Source: CAWJPW01 sp963844845 (GTDB lineage Bacteria > Acidobacteriota > Thermoanaerobaculia > Thermoanaerobaculales > Sulfomarinibacteraceae). Taken from it: a DNA stretch of 64,000 nt. The notes under the pieces are model-generated. The model had not been told where the DNA came from. It saw only the letters and a program-made list of their open reading frames with translations, and did not search any database. The position numbers and the translations under genes are program-made. The stretch spans positions 434,001-498,000 of the forward strand of contig CAWJPW010000011.1 of the NCBI GenBank assembly GCA_963844845.1, given 5' to 3'. This document shows positions 1-7,837 of this stretch, in pieces (position 1 is the stretch's first letter; the number at the start of each line of letters is the position of its first letter).

Positions 1-2
1 AC

Positions 3-308
3 GCCGACCTGCGCCTGGTGGGTGGGCTCATCGTGGTGGAGGCCTTCGGCGCCGGTCTCGGTACCGCCGCCTTCATGGTTTTCGTCATGCGCACCACGCG
101 GCCGCGCTTCAAGGCGGCCCACTTCGCCATCGCCACCGGCATCGCCACCGTCTCGGCCACCTTCGCCGGAGTCCTCTCCGGCTTCGTCGCCGACGCGGTG
201 GGCTTCACCGCCTACTTCGGCTTCACCTTCATAGCCACCTGGCCGGCGATGGCGACGATCCCCTTCCTCCCGTACCTCGATGCGCCGAGGGAGCCCGCAG
301 TGGAGTGA
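3..308 (+). CDS. AmpG-like MFS permease, C-terminal fragment
   Basis: This reading frame enters from the left edge of the window, so only about the last 101 residues are present. It holds three to four hydrophobic segments. The stretch GLGTAAFMVFVMR followed by a conserved small-residue helix and AGVLSGFVADAVGF matches the C-terminal half of AmpG/SLC33-type major facilitator permeases (family knowledge), which import muropeptides or move acetyl-CoA-like substrates across the inner membrane. A GTG codon inside the frame at 18 is not a credible start because the frame continues upstream without a stop. Substrate cannot be told from this part. It ends 245 bases before the next gene. Confidence 0.7.
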   Translation, partial: ADLRLVGGLIVVEAFGAGLGTAAFMVFVMRTTRPRFKAAHFAIATGIATVSATFAGVLSGFVADAVGFTAYFGFTFIATWPAMATIPFLPYLDAPREPAVE

Positions 309-553
309 GGCTCGCGCGACGCCGAAGAACCTCAAGAGTGACGAGTGACGCACAGCGCGCACGGACCGCCGCCCCCGCCCCCGCCCCCGCCCAGGACGAT
401 CGCCCGCACTGAGGCCGCAGCCGTGGCGGCCCGTGACGGCCCCCCTGTCAACCGAGCGCCCCCGCCCTCCTCCTCGCGGCTCCTCACCGTTGACCGGGTT
501 GGTCGGCGGGAGCCCGTTTGCCCCTTCAACCACTGATCCCACATAATGCCGCC

Positions 554-3151
554 GTGCAGCACCGGAAGTTTCCCGCAGCGGCGACGGGGCTCGCCCTCTT
601 CGCCGTGGTCGTGGTGTTCTTCCCCACCCTCTTCTTCGGCCGGGTGGTGTCACCCCTCGACGTCGTCCTCAACGACCCGCCGTGGCGGGCCGTCCACCCC
701 CCGGTGGAGGTGACGAACCCCGAGCTGGAGGAGCCGGCGACAGCCTACCTTCCGCTCATGGTGGAAGCCCAACGGGACGGCTTCGCCACCGCGGTATGGA
801 GCCCCTACCTGGCCGGCGGAGTTCCGGGCACCCTGATGTGGAACACCGGGCTGCTCTCGCCGTTCGTGCTGCCGTTTCTGCCTTGGCTCCCCCCGACACT
901 GTTCGGCAACCTGCTAGTACTGGGCAAGCTGCTGGCCGCCTTCATCGGCACCTTTCTCCTGCTGCGACGGCGCGGCGCCTCCGAGCTGGGCGCCGCGGTG
1001 GGTGCCACCGCCTACGCCCTCGCCGCCAGCGTGGCGACCCGGTGGCTGTGGCCGTCCTCCGGCGCCACCGCGCTGCTGCCCCTGTTGCTGTGGGCGGTGG
1101 ACCGAGCTCTCGACGCTCCTGTTCCGCGGCGTCACGGGGCGACCGCCGCCCTGGTATGGCTGGCTCTCCTCGCCGCTGGCGCCCCGGCGCCCACCGTGGT
1201 GGCGTGCTACGCAGCGCTTGGCTGGGCGCTCTACCGACTCGCCGGCGCCACTCCGGCCCGGCGTCGGGCGATGCTGCACGGACTCGCAGTGACTGCCGTG
1301 GCTTTCGTGGTGGCGGTGGCGGTGCTGGCACCATCTCTGGGACTCTTCACCCGTTTCCTCGGCCCTTCCGGCGCGCTCGACCGCGTCCCCCGCCACGGCG
1401 GCTGGGGGTCCGCCACGCTGCACCTGCTGGTGGATCCCTACGCTTTCGGAGACCCCCGCCGCGACACCTGGGCGCCGCCCGAGGCGCTGGGCACGACGAC
1501 CTTCCACCAGGCGACCCTTGCGGTGGGCTGGGTGGCACTGGCTCTAGCCGCGATGGGAGTGGCCTCCCGACGCCGTGACACTGGATTGTGGCTGCTCACC
1601 GGAGTCGGGGTGGGATTGGCCCTCGCCCTTCGCCCTCTGGGCTCGCTCCTCGCCCACCTCCCGCTGATGGCGCCGGTGCCCACCTGGCGGCTCTCGCCGC
1701 TGCTGGCATTGGCAGTGGCGGCTCTCGCGGCCGCCGGGGCCGACGCCCTCGCGCGCCTACCCCGCCCTGCGTCAGCCCGTTTCCTCCTTCTCGCGGTGGG
1801 CGTCGCGGTAGCGCTGGAGCAGGGGATGGTGGCCGGGCATCTGCTGCCCTACCTGCGCCCAAACGACGCCCGGCTGGCTCCGACCGAGGGCATCCGCTTC
1901 GTCCAGGCTCACACCGCCGAGGTCCCGTGGCGGGTGGCACCCCTGCAGGACACCCTGTGGCCGGATACCGCCACCGCGTTCGGCATCGAGGACCTGCGCT
2001 CGCAGTTCGCCTCCACCACCAGCTACCGGCGCTGGCTGCAGGCGGTGGACCCGCAGGTGTGGGGGCACTTCGGCCGCCTCCTGCGCCTCAACGCGGCGAC
2101 CGTCGACTACACCCATCCTTACCTGGACGCCCTGGGCGCTCGCTATGTCCTCGAGCCGCCCGGCCTCCGCCTGGTGGAGTACGCACTGGGCCAGCACACC
2201 ATCGAGGTGGAGCCCCGCACCGGGCTGCTGAGACCGCTGCGGCCGGGCGACACCGTGGTGCAGGGGTTGGAGCTGCCGGCCGGGTGCTCACGCATCGGCG
2301 TGACGGCGGCGGTGCCCGGTACGGGCCCCGCCGAGGGCATTCTGCGGGCCACCCTGGTGGACGAGGTGGCCGACGCCCAGGCGGGCCAGTGGAATCTGAT
2401 CGTAGGTGACCTCGCCGATGACGGCATCGCCTGGCTCGACCTGCCGGCCGGGCTGCCCGAGGGGCGCCGCTACCGCCTCACCCTGCGCCCCCTCGGACCC
2501 GGCACGCCCGTGTCGCTCCGCACCACCCCGACGGCGGGCAGCCTGGCCGGGCGCCTCCTCTTCCGCGGCCGCGTGGTCTCCGCGGACCTCGGCCTCTCGT
2601 TCGACACGTCGGGCTACGTACTCGCCGCCGAGCACGCGGACCTGCGCATCTGGGAGAACCGGCGCGCGACGCCACGCTTCCATCCGGTTCGCAGACTGGT
2701 GCCCGGCAACCTCGACACCCTGCTCAACGCCGATCCCCCCCTCGACCTCAACCGGCAGGCCGTGGTGGCTCCCGAGGATGCCGCCCGTCTCGGCCCCGCC
2801 CTGACGGCGCCACCCGCCGGCGCCCGCGAGCGGGTGCTGCTGGCCGGGTGGTCGCCCACCGACTACCGTCTCGAGGTCGATCTGGCGGCGCCGGCAGTTC
2901 TGGTGAGCTCGCTCCAGGTCACGGCCCGCCTCTGGCGCATCACCGTCGACGGGCGCCGATGCCGGCCGGTGCTGGTCAATGGCCTCTTCGTGGGGCTGCC
3001 TCTCGACACCGGCCGCCATGAGGTACGGCTGACGGCGCGCCTGCCGGCGGTCTGGTACGCTACCAGCCTGCTCGGGGTTCTCGGCCTGATCACCCTGGGG
3101 GCGGCGGCGATACGTCGAAGCCGCGGGCGGCCGGGAGGGGTGACGGAATGA
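554..3151 (+). CDS. YfhO-like multi-pass membrane protein (GT-C type fold)
   Basis: An 865-residue protein with about a dozen hydrophobic segments in the first 450 residues (opening with LFAVVVVFFPTLFFG and the typical SPLDVV...DPPW loop) and a soluble beta-rich C-terminal region of about 400 residues closed by one last transmembrane helix near residue 840. This plan matches the YfhO family, which is related to GT-C glycosyltransferases and helps decorate cell-wall or lipid-linked glycans. I prefer GTG 554 over a TTG at 518, because the family signature begins just after it; neither has a strong ribosome site. Its stop overlaps the ATG of the glycosyltransferase gene (ATGA), so the three genes are translationally coupled. 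Acceptor and sugar are unknown. Confidence 0.8.
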   Translation: MQHRKFPAAATGLALFAVVVVFFPTLFFGRVVSPLDVVLNDPPWRAVHPPVEVTNPELEEPATAYLPLMVEAQRDGFATAVWSPYLAGGVPGTLMWNTGLLSPFVLPFLPWLPPTLFGNLLVLGKLLAAFIGTFLLLRRRGASELGAAVGATAYALAASVATRWLWPSSGATALLPLLLWAVDRALDAPVPRRHGATAALVWLALLAAGAPAPTVVACYAALGWALYRLAGATPARRRAMLHGLAVTAVAFVVAVAVLAPSLGLFTRFLGPSGALDRVPRHGGWGSATLHLLVDPYAFGDPRRDTWAPPEALGTTTFHQATLAVGWVALALAAMGVASRRRDTGLWLLTGVGVGLALALRPLGSLLAHLPLMAPVPTWRLSPLLALAVAALAAAGADALARLPRPASARFLLLAVGVAVALEQGMVAGHLLPYLRPNDARLAPTEGIRFVQAHTAEVPWRVAPLQDTLWPDTATAFGIEDLRSQFASTTSYRRWLQAVDPQVWGHFGRLLRLNAATVDYTHPYLDALGARYVLEPPGLRLVEYALGQHTIEVEPRTGLLRPLRPGDTVVQGLELPAGCSRIGVTAAVPGTGPAEGILRATLVDEVADAQAGQWNLIVGDLADDGIAWLDLPAGLPEGRRYRLTLRPLGPGTPVSLRTTPTAGSLAGRLLFRGRVVSADLGLSFDTSGYVLAAEHADLRIWENRRATPRFHPVRRLVPGNLDTLLNADPPLDLNRQAVVAPEDAARLGPALTAPPAGARERVLLAGWSPTDYRLEVDLAAPAVLVSSLQVTARLWRITVDGRRCRPVLVNGLFVGLPLDTGRHEVRLTARLPAVWYATSLLGVLGLITLGAAAIRRSRGRPGGVTE

Positions 3152-4098
3152 AGCTGGTGATCCAGATCCCGGCCTGGGACGAGGAGGCACACCTCGGCGT
3201 GGCGCTGGAATCGTTGCCGCGCCAGGTCCCGGGCTGCGACGAGGTCGAGGTCCTGGTCGTGGACGACGGCTCCACCGACCGCACCGCTGAAGTGGCCCGC
3301 GCGCATGGCGCCCGCGTCGTGCCGCTCCACACCCACCGCGGCCTGGCGGTAGCCTTTGCCACGGGCCTGCGCGCCGCGCTCGAGCTCGGCGCCGACGTCA
3401 TCGTCAACACCGATGCGGACAGTCAGTACGACCACCGCGACATCCCTGCCCTGGTGGCCCCCATCGTCGCCGGCGAGGCCCAGATGGTCATCGGTGACCG
3501 CCAGGTGGAGACCCTCCCGCACTTCTCGTTCATCAAGCGGATCCTGCAGCGTCTGGGCTCGGCGGTGGTGCGGCGCCTGTCGCGCACCGAGGTACGCGAC
3601 GCCACCTCCGGGTTCCGCGCCCTCTCGCGGGCCGCCGCACTCAAGCTGCAGGTTTTCACCCGCTTCACCTACACGCTGGAGACCATCCTCCAGGCCGGCG
3701 AGGCGGGGCTGCGGGTGGTCTCGGTGCCGGTCCGCGTCAACCCGGAGGTTCGGCGGCCCTCGCGCCTCTTCCGATCCAACCTCGGCTACGTGCTGCACTC
3801 GCTGGAGAGCATCGCGCGTATCGTGGTGCTGTACAACCCGCTGCGGATCTTCCTCCGGCTCGGGTGGCTGCCGGTGCTGGCCGGCATGATCCTGCTCGTG
3901 CGCTTCCTCTACTACTACGTGGTCGGCCACAATCCGGCCGGCCACGTACAGTCACTGTTGCTGGCGGTGATCCTGGTGGTGGTCGGGGTGCAGATCTGGG
4001 TCGTTGGCCTGGTGGCCGACCTCATCGCGGTGAACCGCCGTCTCCTCGAGGAGGTGGTGGAGCGCCAGCGCGGCGGCCCGCCTAATGGCGGCATCTGA
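3148..4098 (+). CDS. GT2 glycosyltransferase, dolichol-phosphate-mannose-synthase-like, with membrane tail
   Basis: 316 residues. The N-terminal 230 residues are a GT-A domain: nucleotide-sugar motif VVDDGSTDRT near residue 38 and the metal-binding DxD as NTDADSQY near residue 90. Two hydrophobic helices follow near residues 240-300 (GMILLVRFLYYYVV and LLLAVILVVVGVQIWVVGL), as in GtrB/DPM1 enzymes that transfer a sugar from UDP or GDP to polyprenyl phosphate on the cytoplasmic face. It overlaps the YfhO-like gene by 4 bases and the flippase-like gene by 14. The inferred pathway is: this enzyme makes a polyprenyl-phosphate sugar, which the YfhO-like protein uses outside. Confidence 0.85.
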   Translation: MKLVIQIPAWDEEAHLGVALESLPRQVPGCDEVEVLVVDDGSTDRTAEVARAHGARVVPLHTHRGLAVAFATGLRAALELGADVIVNTDADSQYDHRDIPALVAPIVAGEAQMVIGDRQVETLPHFSFIKRILQRLGSAVVRRLSRTEVRDATSGFRALSRAAALKLQVFTRFTYTLETILQAGEAGLRVVSVPVRVNPEVRRPSRLFRSNLGYVLHSLESIARIVVLYNPLRIFLRLGWLPVLAGMILLVRFLYYYVVGHNPAGHVQSLLLAVILVVVGVQIWVVGLVADLIAVNRRLLEEVVERQRGGPPNGGI

Positions 4099-5074
4099 GC
4101 AGCCGCCGGCCGGACGCTGGCTGCGCCCGGCCGGCGCCCTCGTCGCCCTCGTCCTGGTCCTTGGGGTTCTGGCCTTGGCCGGCCCCACGCTGGTCGCCCG
4201 ACGGCTGGCCGAGACCGATCTCGCCTGGGTGGCCCTTGCTGCAGCCGTCTTCCTCGCCACCGTCACGGTGCGCGGCGTCCGTCTCAGCATCCTCGCCAGG
4301 CGGCCCGGTCCCCTGGCGGCCATCGCAGTGGCTGCCGCCGCCCAGGCTGCCGCCCAGCTGGTGCCGGCGCGGGCGGGTGAGCTCGCCCTGCCCCTGCTGC
4401 TCCGCCGCCACGGCGGACTCGACCTGAGCCGCGGCGCTGGCGTACTGCTGGCGGCCCGCGCCCTCGACCTCGCCGCTCTGGGTGCATGGGCCGCCGCCGC
4501 CCTCCTCACCGTGTCGGGGCTCGGCCATCCGGCCGCCCTGGCCGGTGCAGCGCTCCTGCTGCTCCCGGCACTCCTGCTGCCCGCCCTGCTGGCGGCTGCC
4601 GACCGCTTCGCCAGCCGCCTGCTGGCACCCCGCGGCGCCCGCTGGCGGCGCCAGGTCCGACGTCTGCGTCGTCTCCGCCGCAGCCTCGACGAGCTGCGGC
4701 GGGCTCCGGCCCGGCTCGCTGCGGCGGTGGTCGCCTCGCTGCTCATGTGGGCCGGTGTCTGGGTCTACACCTGGCTACTGCTCATCGCGCTCGGTTACCG
4801 GTGGGCGCTGCCCACCGTGACGGCGGGATCGGCGGCCGCTGCCGTGACCAATCTCGTACCCATCAACCTGGTGGGCAACCTGGGCACCCTCGAAGCCGGC
4901 TGGACCGCCGCGTTCACGGCCCTGGGCATCCCCCTGGCGGACGCCGCAGCGTCCGGCCTCGCCGCCCACCTTTGGGCACTGCTTTTCACGGCGACCACTG
5001 GCGGCCTCGCCGGCGCGGTGCTCGCCCTGCGCCGGAAGCCGACGAACCCCGAGAGCGGCGAGCACACGACCTGA
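4085..5074 (+). CDS. YbhN/UPF0104 family integral membrane protein (LPG-synthase TM-like, flippase-like)
   Basis: 329 residues, almost entirely hydrophobic, with about eight transmembrane segments. The motif TNLVPINLVGNLGTLEAGW near residues 257-276 is the conserved PxPxxxGxxEa-type loop of the UPF0104/lysylphosphatidylglycerol-synthase membrane domain, here reading INLVGNLGTLEAG. Members of this family accompany glycosyltransferases and are thought to move lipid-linked intermediates. It overlaps the GT2 gene by 14 bases and is last in the operon; a perfect 8-bp hairpin follows 29 bases after the stop. The soluble synthase domain of MprF is absent, so this is not a lysyl-PG synthase. Confidence 0.8.
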   Translation: MAASEQPPAGRWLRPAGALVALVLVLGVLALAGPTLVARRLAETDLAWVALAAAVFLATVTVRGVRLSILARRPGPLAAIAVAAAAQAAAQLVPARAGELALPLLLRRHGGLDLSRGAGVLLAARALDLAALGAWAAAALLTVSGLGHPAALAGAALLLLPALLLPALLAAADRFASRLLAPRGARWRRQVRRLRRLRRSLDELRRAPARLAAAVVASLLMWAGVWVYTWLLLIALGYRWALPTVTAGSAAAAVTNLVPINLVGNLGTLEAGWTAAFTALGIPLADAAASGLAAHLWALLFTATTGGLAGAVLALRRKPTNPESGEHTT

Positions 5075-5102
5075 CGAAGGCCAGGGGTGCCGCCGGGGTC
5101 CG

Positions 5103-5121
5103 GCCGTGGCTCCGCCACGGC
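5103..5121 (+). terminator. Hairpin after the glycosylation operon
   Basis: GCCGTGGC, loop TCC, GCCACGGC: a perfect 8-bp stem 29 bases past the flippase stop. There is no T run after it, so termination is inferred from position and stem strength only. Confidence 0.5.
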
Positions 5122-5164
5122 GGCGTGCCCTCACGCGCTCCGCAGAATCGACCCGAGGCCGCCT

Positions 5165-5435
5165 CGGAGCAGGGATCCTCCGGCGGACGTGCCGTCCCGA
5201 ACACTTTTCCTGAGGCGCCTCCTCGTTCGTAGCGCGATCGCGGAAACAGTGTCCGGGGGGGCACTCACGGCCCGTGCCATTCGGAGCAGTTGCCCCAAAC
5301 GACCAGGCAGGCGACTCGGCGTGTTCGCGAAGGGGGCTATGTTGCCGTCAGGCAGCCACTGCCGTCGCCCCCTTCGCGAACGCGCCGACGGGCGGCGGCT
5401 CAGCCGTCGCCCGGGAGCCGGTATCCGCAGCATCC
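5165..5435 (+). repeat. Structured intergenic repeat, copy 1
   Basis: First of three related elements (others at 48421-48694 and 58751-58952), all in the same orientation and all just downstream of a plus-strand gene. The shared parts are: a 76-bp core at 5189-5264 running from GTGCCGTCCCGAACAC to GTGTCCGGGGGGGCAC, an imperfect palindrome closed by CGAACACTTTTCC and GGAAACAGTGTCCG; a block CCCCAAACGACCAGGCAGGC near 5293-5312; and a tail CGGGAGCCGGTATCCGCAGC at 5412-5431. Between block and tail lies a copy-specific hairpin, here with 15-bp perfect arms at 5323-5337 and 5367-5381. Short open frames inside it follow the DNA similarity and are not credible genes. Function is unknown; it could be a small mobile palindromic element or a structured RNA. 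Confidence 0.85.
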
Positions 5436-5502
5436 ACAACCACCATCCCCCGCTCCTCCCAACCCCACTCACCTCCCGGAGCACAGATCCGCCGACGCCG
5501 TC

Positions 5503-6027
5503 TCAGCCCGCGTCACCGGTTCCCCGCCCGCCGTCACTCTGCGGATGTTCGGTATCACCGGCCAGCATGCAGAGGGCGTGAGGCAGCACCTCGAGGATCG
5601 CCTCGAGGTTCTCCACCGCTGCCTTGTGGCTGCCCGGAAGGTTGACGATGAGAGTGCTCCCGGCGATGCCGCACACCCCGCGCTGCAGCCAGGCGTGCGG
5701 CGTGATCCTGGCCGACGCCGCCCGCATCGCCTCGGCAAGCCCGGGGACCTCGCGCTCGAGCACCACCCGGGTGGCCTCCGGCGTGATGTCGCGGGGGGCG
5801 CACCCGGTACCGCCGGCGGTCACCACCAGAGCGTGACCCTCCGCCACCAGGCGCCGCAACGTGCCGGCGACGGCGTCGACCTCGTCCGGTACCACACCGG
5901 CCCACACCACCGTCAGGCCGAGGCGCTCGCCGAGCAGCGCCGACACCGCCGGGCCGGCGGTGTCGCGGGCGAGACCCGCGGCGCAGCGGTCGGACACCGT
6001 GAGCACCGCGGCACGGCGCTCAGTCAT
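5503..6027 (-). CDS. moaB: Molybdopterin adenylyltransferase (MoaB/MogA family)
   Basis: 174 residues. It starts AAVLTVSDRCAAG and carries the MPT-binding loop VVTAGGTGCAPRDITPEAT near residue 70-88 and the C-terminal GSTLIVNLPGS near residue 130, all hallmarks of the MoaB/MogA family, which adenylates molybdopterin in the cytoplasm before molybdate insertion. ATG 6027 is chosen because it gives the usual N-terminus and overlaps the moaC stop by 8 bases. It is the last gene of a moeA-moaC-moaB operon. MoaB and MogA cannot be told apart safely on sequence alone. The C-terminal 15 residues are polar and likely disordered. Confidence 0.93.
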   Translation of the reverse strand: MTERRAAVLTVSDRCAAGLARDTAGPAVSALLGERLGLTVVWAGVVPDEVDAVAGTLRRLVAEGHALVVTAGGTGCAPRDITPEATRVVLEREVPGLAEAMRAASARITPHAWLQRGVCGIAGSTLIVNLPGSHKAAVENLEAILEVLPHALCMLAGDTEHPQSDGGRGTGDAG

Positions 6028-6499
6028 CGCCCTCCGCCTTCCACTCGCCCGAGCGCCCGCCGCTCTTTTCCAGCAGGCGGACGCGCTCCAGTACCATCCC
6101 CCGACCCAACGCCTTGAGCATGTCGTACAGGGTGAGCCCCGCCACGGCGGCGGCGGTGAGCGCCTCCATCTCGACTCCGGTCGCGGCGTGGGTGGCGGCG
6201 CTGGCCACCACCCGGATGCGGTCGGGACCGGGCTCGAAGTCCACCCGCACCACGTCCAGCGGCAGCGCATGGCAGAGGGGGATCAGCTCGGAGGTCCGTT
6301 TGGCGGCGAGAATCCCAGCCAGGCGCGCCGTCTCGTACACATTGCCCTTCGGGGTGCGGCCCTTGTGCACCGCTTGCATCACCTCGACGCCGGTGACCAA
6401 CACCGCCTCGGCGGTGGCGCGACGGCGTGTCGCGGGCTTGTCACCCACGTCCACCATGCGCACCCGACCCTCGTCGTCGAGGTGACTCAGCTCGTCCAT
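6020..6499 (-). CDS. moaC: Cyclic pyranopterin monophosphate synthase
   Basis: 159 residues, the family's usual length. MoaC turns 3',8-cyclo-7,8-dihydro-GTP into cyclic pyranopterin monophosphate in molybdenum cofactor synthesis. Diagnostic segments are MVDVGDKPATRRRATA near residue 14, KGNVYETARLAGILAAK near residue 50, the active-site LIPLCHALPLD near residue 72, and GVEMEALTAAAVAGLTLYDM near residue 111. ATG 6499 gives the canonical DELSHLDDEGRVRMVDV opening. It sits 10 bases after moeA and overlaps moaB, so co-transcription is likely. The partner moaA is not in the window. Confidence 0.96.
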   Translation of the reverse strand: MDELSHLDDEGRVRMVDVGDKPATRRRATAEAVLVTGVEVMQAVHKGRTPKGNVYETARLAGILAAKRTSELIPLCHALPLDVVRVDFEPGPDRIRVVASAATHAATGVEMEALTAAAVAGLTLYDMLKALGRGMVLERVRLLEKSGGRSGEWKAEGDD

Positions 6500-6509
6500 A
6501 CGTCCCCCC

Positions 6510-7706
6510 TCACGGCGGCGCCGGCAGGACGTAGCAGCGCACCCGCTCGCCGGCAGCGCGCCGCTCTCCCGGCTCGAGCCGCACCAGCGCGTCGGCGGCG
6601 GCGCCGGCGGTGAGGTCGTGCGAGCCGCGCCACGGCAACACCGTGACCCGTGCGGCCCAGACCTCCCGCTCGAGCCGCGCCGGACGAAGCACCGTGCGCT
6701 CGCCATCGTTGGCAACGGCACTGGTGAGCTCGGCGCTGAAGAAGTCGTCGGTAAAGGCGGCAGGGTCACCGGCCAGCGCGCGCACCAGAGGCAGACCCAG
6801 CATGCACCACCCCGCCAGCACCGCCAGTGGGTTGCCGGGCAACCCCAGCAGCCAGGCAGCGCCCAGCCGCGCCGCCAGCACCGGCTTGCCTGGCTTCACC
6901 CGTACCCGGTGGAAGACGATTTCGCCGCCCAACGCTGCCACTGCCCCCGGCACCAGGTCGTAGTCGCCCACGGAGACGCCCCCCGAGGTCACCACCAGGT
7001 CGGCAACGGCGGCAGCCTCGGCGAGCGCGCGCTGCAGCACCTCCGGTTCATCGGGGGCGATGACCTGCGGCGGCGCGACGAGGCCGGCCGAACGCGCCAG
7101 GGCGTCCATCATGGGGCCATTGGCGTTACGGATCTGGCCGGGACCGGGGCTGACGCCCGCCTCGACCAGCTCGCTACCGTTCATCACCACAGCCAGGCGG
7201 GGCCGCGGCACCACTCGCACGGTACTGCCGCCGGCGGCCGCCATCAGGCCCAGCCGCTGGGCCGTGACGAGATCGCCGATAGCGGCCAGGGGCGCGCCAG
7301 CGGCGACGACCTCGCCACGGTGCCGGACCCAGCAGCCCGGGGATGCTGCCGGCAGGCAGACCCTGTCGTCGGCGTCCACCTCGGCATCCTCCTGCGCCAC
7401 GACCGCGTCCGCCCCGCGCGGCAACGGCGCACCGGTGAAGATCCGCGCCGCCTGGCCCGAAGGCAGGGGGGGCGGCGCCTCGCCGGCGGGCACCGTGAAC
7501 GCCACCGGTAGGGGTGACCCTCCGAGGTCGGCGGCCCGGGCCGCCCAGCCGTCCATCTCGGCCACATCGGCGGGGGGAAGATCGAGTTCGGCCCGCGGCG
7601 CGGCCGCTAGCCGACAGCCCAGGGCCGCCGCCAGCGGCACCTCCACGGGGGGGAGCAGCCGCACCACAGCGGCCAGCCGGGCACGAGCCTCGTCGAGGGA
7701 GATCAT
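6510..7706 (-). CDS. moeA: Molybdopterin molybdenumtransferase
   Basis: 398 residues, normal for MoeA, which inserts molybdate into adenylated molybdopterin. Seen: N-terminal domain with the cofactor-binding DVAEMDGWA segment, the beta-barrel region with FTGAPLPRGADAVVAQED near residue 90, the MPT-binding motif VTSGGVSVGDYD near residue 240, and GLPGNPLAVLAGW near residue 300. The start ATG 7706 opens with ISLDEARARL, the typical amphipathic first helix. No Shine-Dalgarno precedes it; instead TACACT lies 7 bases upstream, which suggests a leaderless transcript. It is the first gene of the moeA-moaC-moaB operon. Confidence 0.95.
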   Translation of the reverse strand: MISLDEARARLAAVVRLLPPVEVPLAAALGCRLAAAPRAELDLPPADVAEMDGWAARAADLGGSPLPVAFTVPAGEAPPPLPSGQAARIFTGAPLPRGADAVVAQEDAEVDADDRVCLPAASPGCWVRHRGEVVAAGAPLAAIGDLVTAQRLGLMAAAGGSTVRVVPRPRLAVVMNGSELVEAGVSPGPGQIRNANGPMMDALARSAGLVAPPQVIAPDEPEVLQRALAEAAAVADLVVTSGGVSVGDYDLVPGAVAALGGEIVFHRVRVKPGKPVLAARLGAAWLLGLPGNPLAVLAGWCMLGLPLVRALAGDPAAFTDDFFSAELTSAVANDGERTVLRPARLEREVWAARVTVLPWRGSHDLTAGAAADALVRLEPGERRAAGERVRCYVLPAPP

Positions 7707-7837
7707 GGCGTCCAGTGTAGCCCCCCACCCTCCACCCTCGCTCAGCACCAACAGCCTCGACGACCACTGACAACTTTTCCCCAGGACGTGACAGGGGGAA
7801 CCCTTCTCTCTTGGCCTGGAGCGCTCCCGAGCGACCC

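Noticed and set aside
370..396. CCCCCG tract resembling a tandem repeat
   Set aside because: A short C-rich run of a few irregular units in a GC-rich intergenic region, with no gene or pairing partner.
7707..7837. Molybdenum-cofactor riboswitch before moeA
   Set aside because: Only 130 bases separate moeA from guaB, no Moco-type stem pattern was visible, and the -10 box lies 7 bases before the start, leaving no leader.
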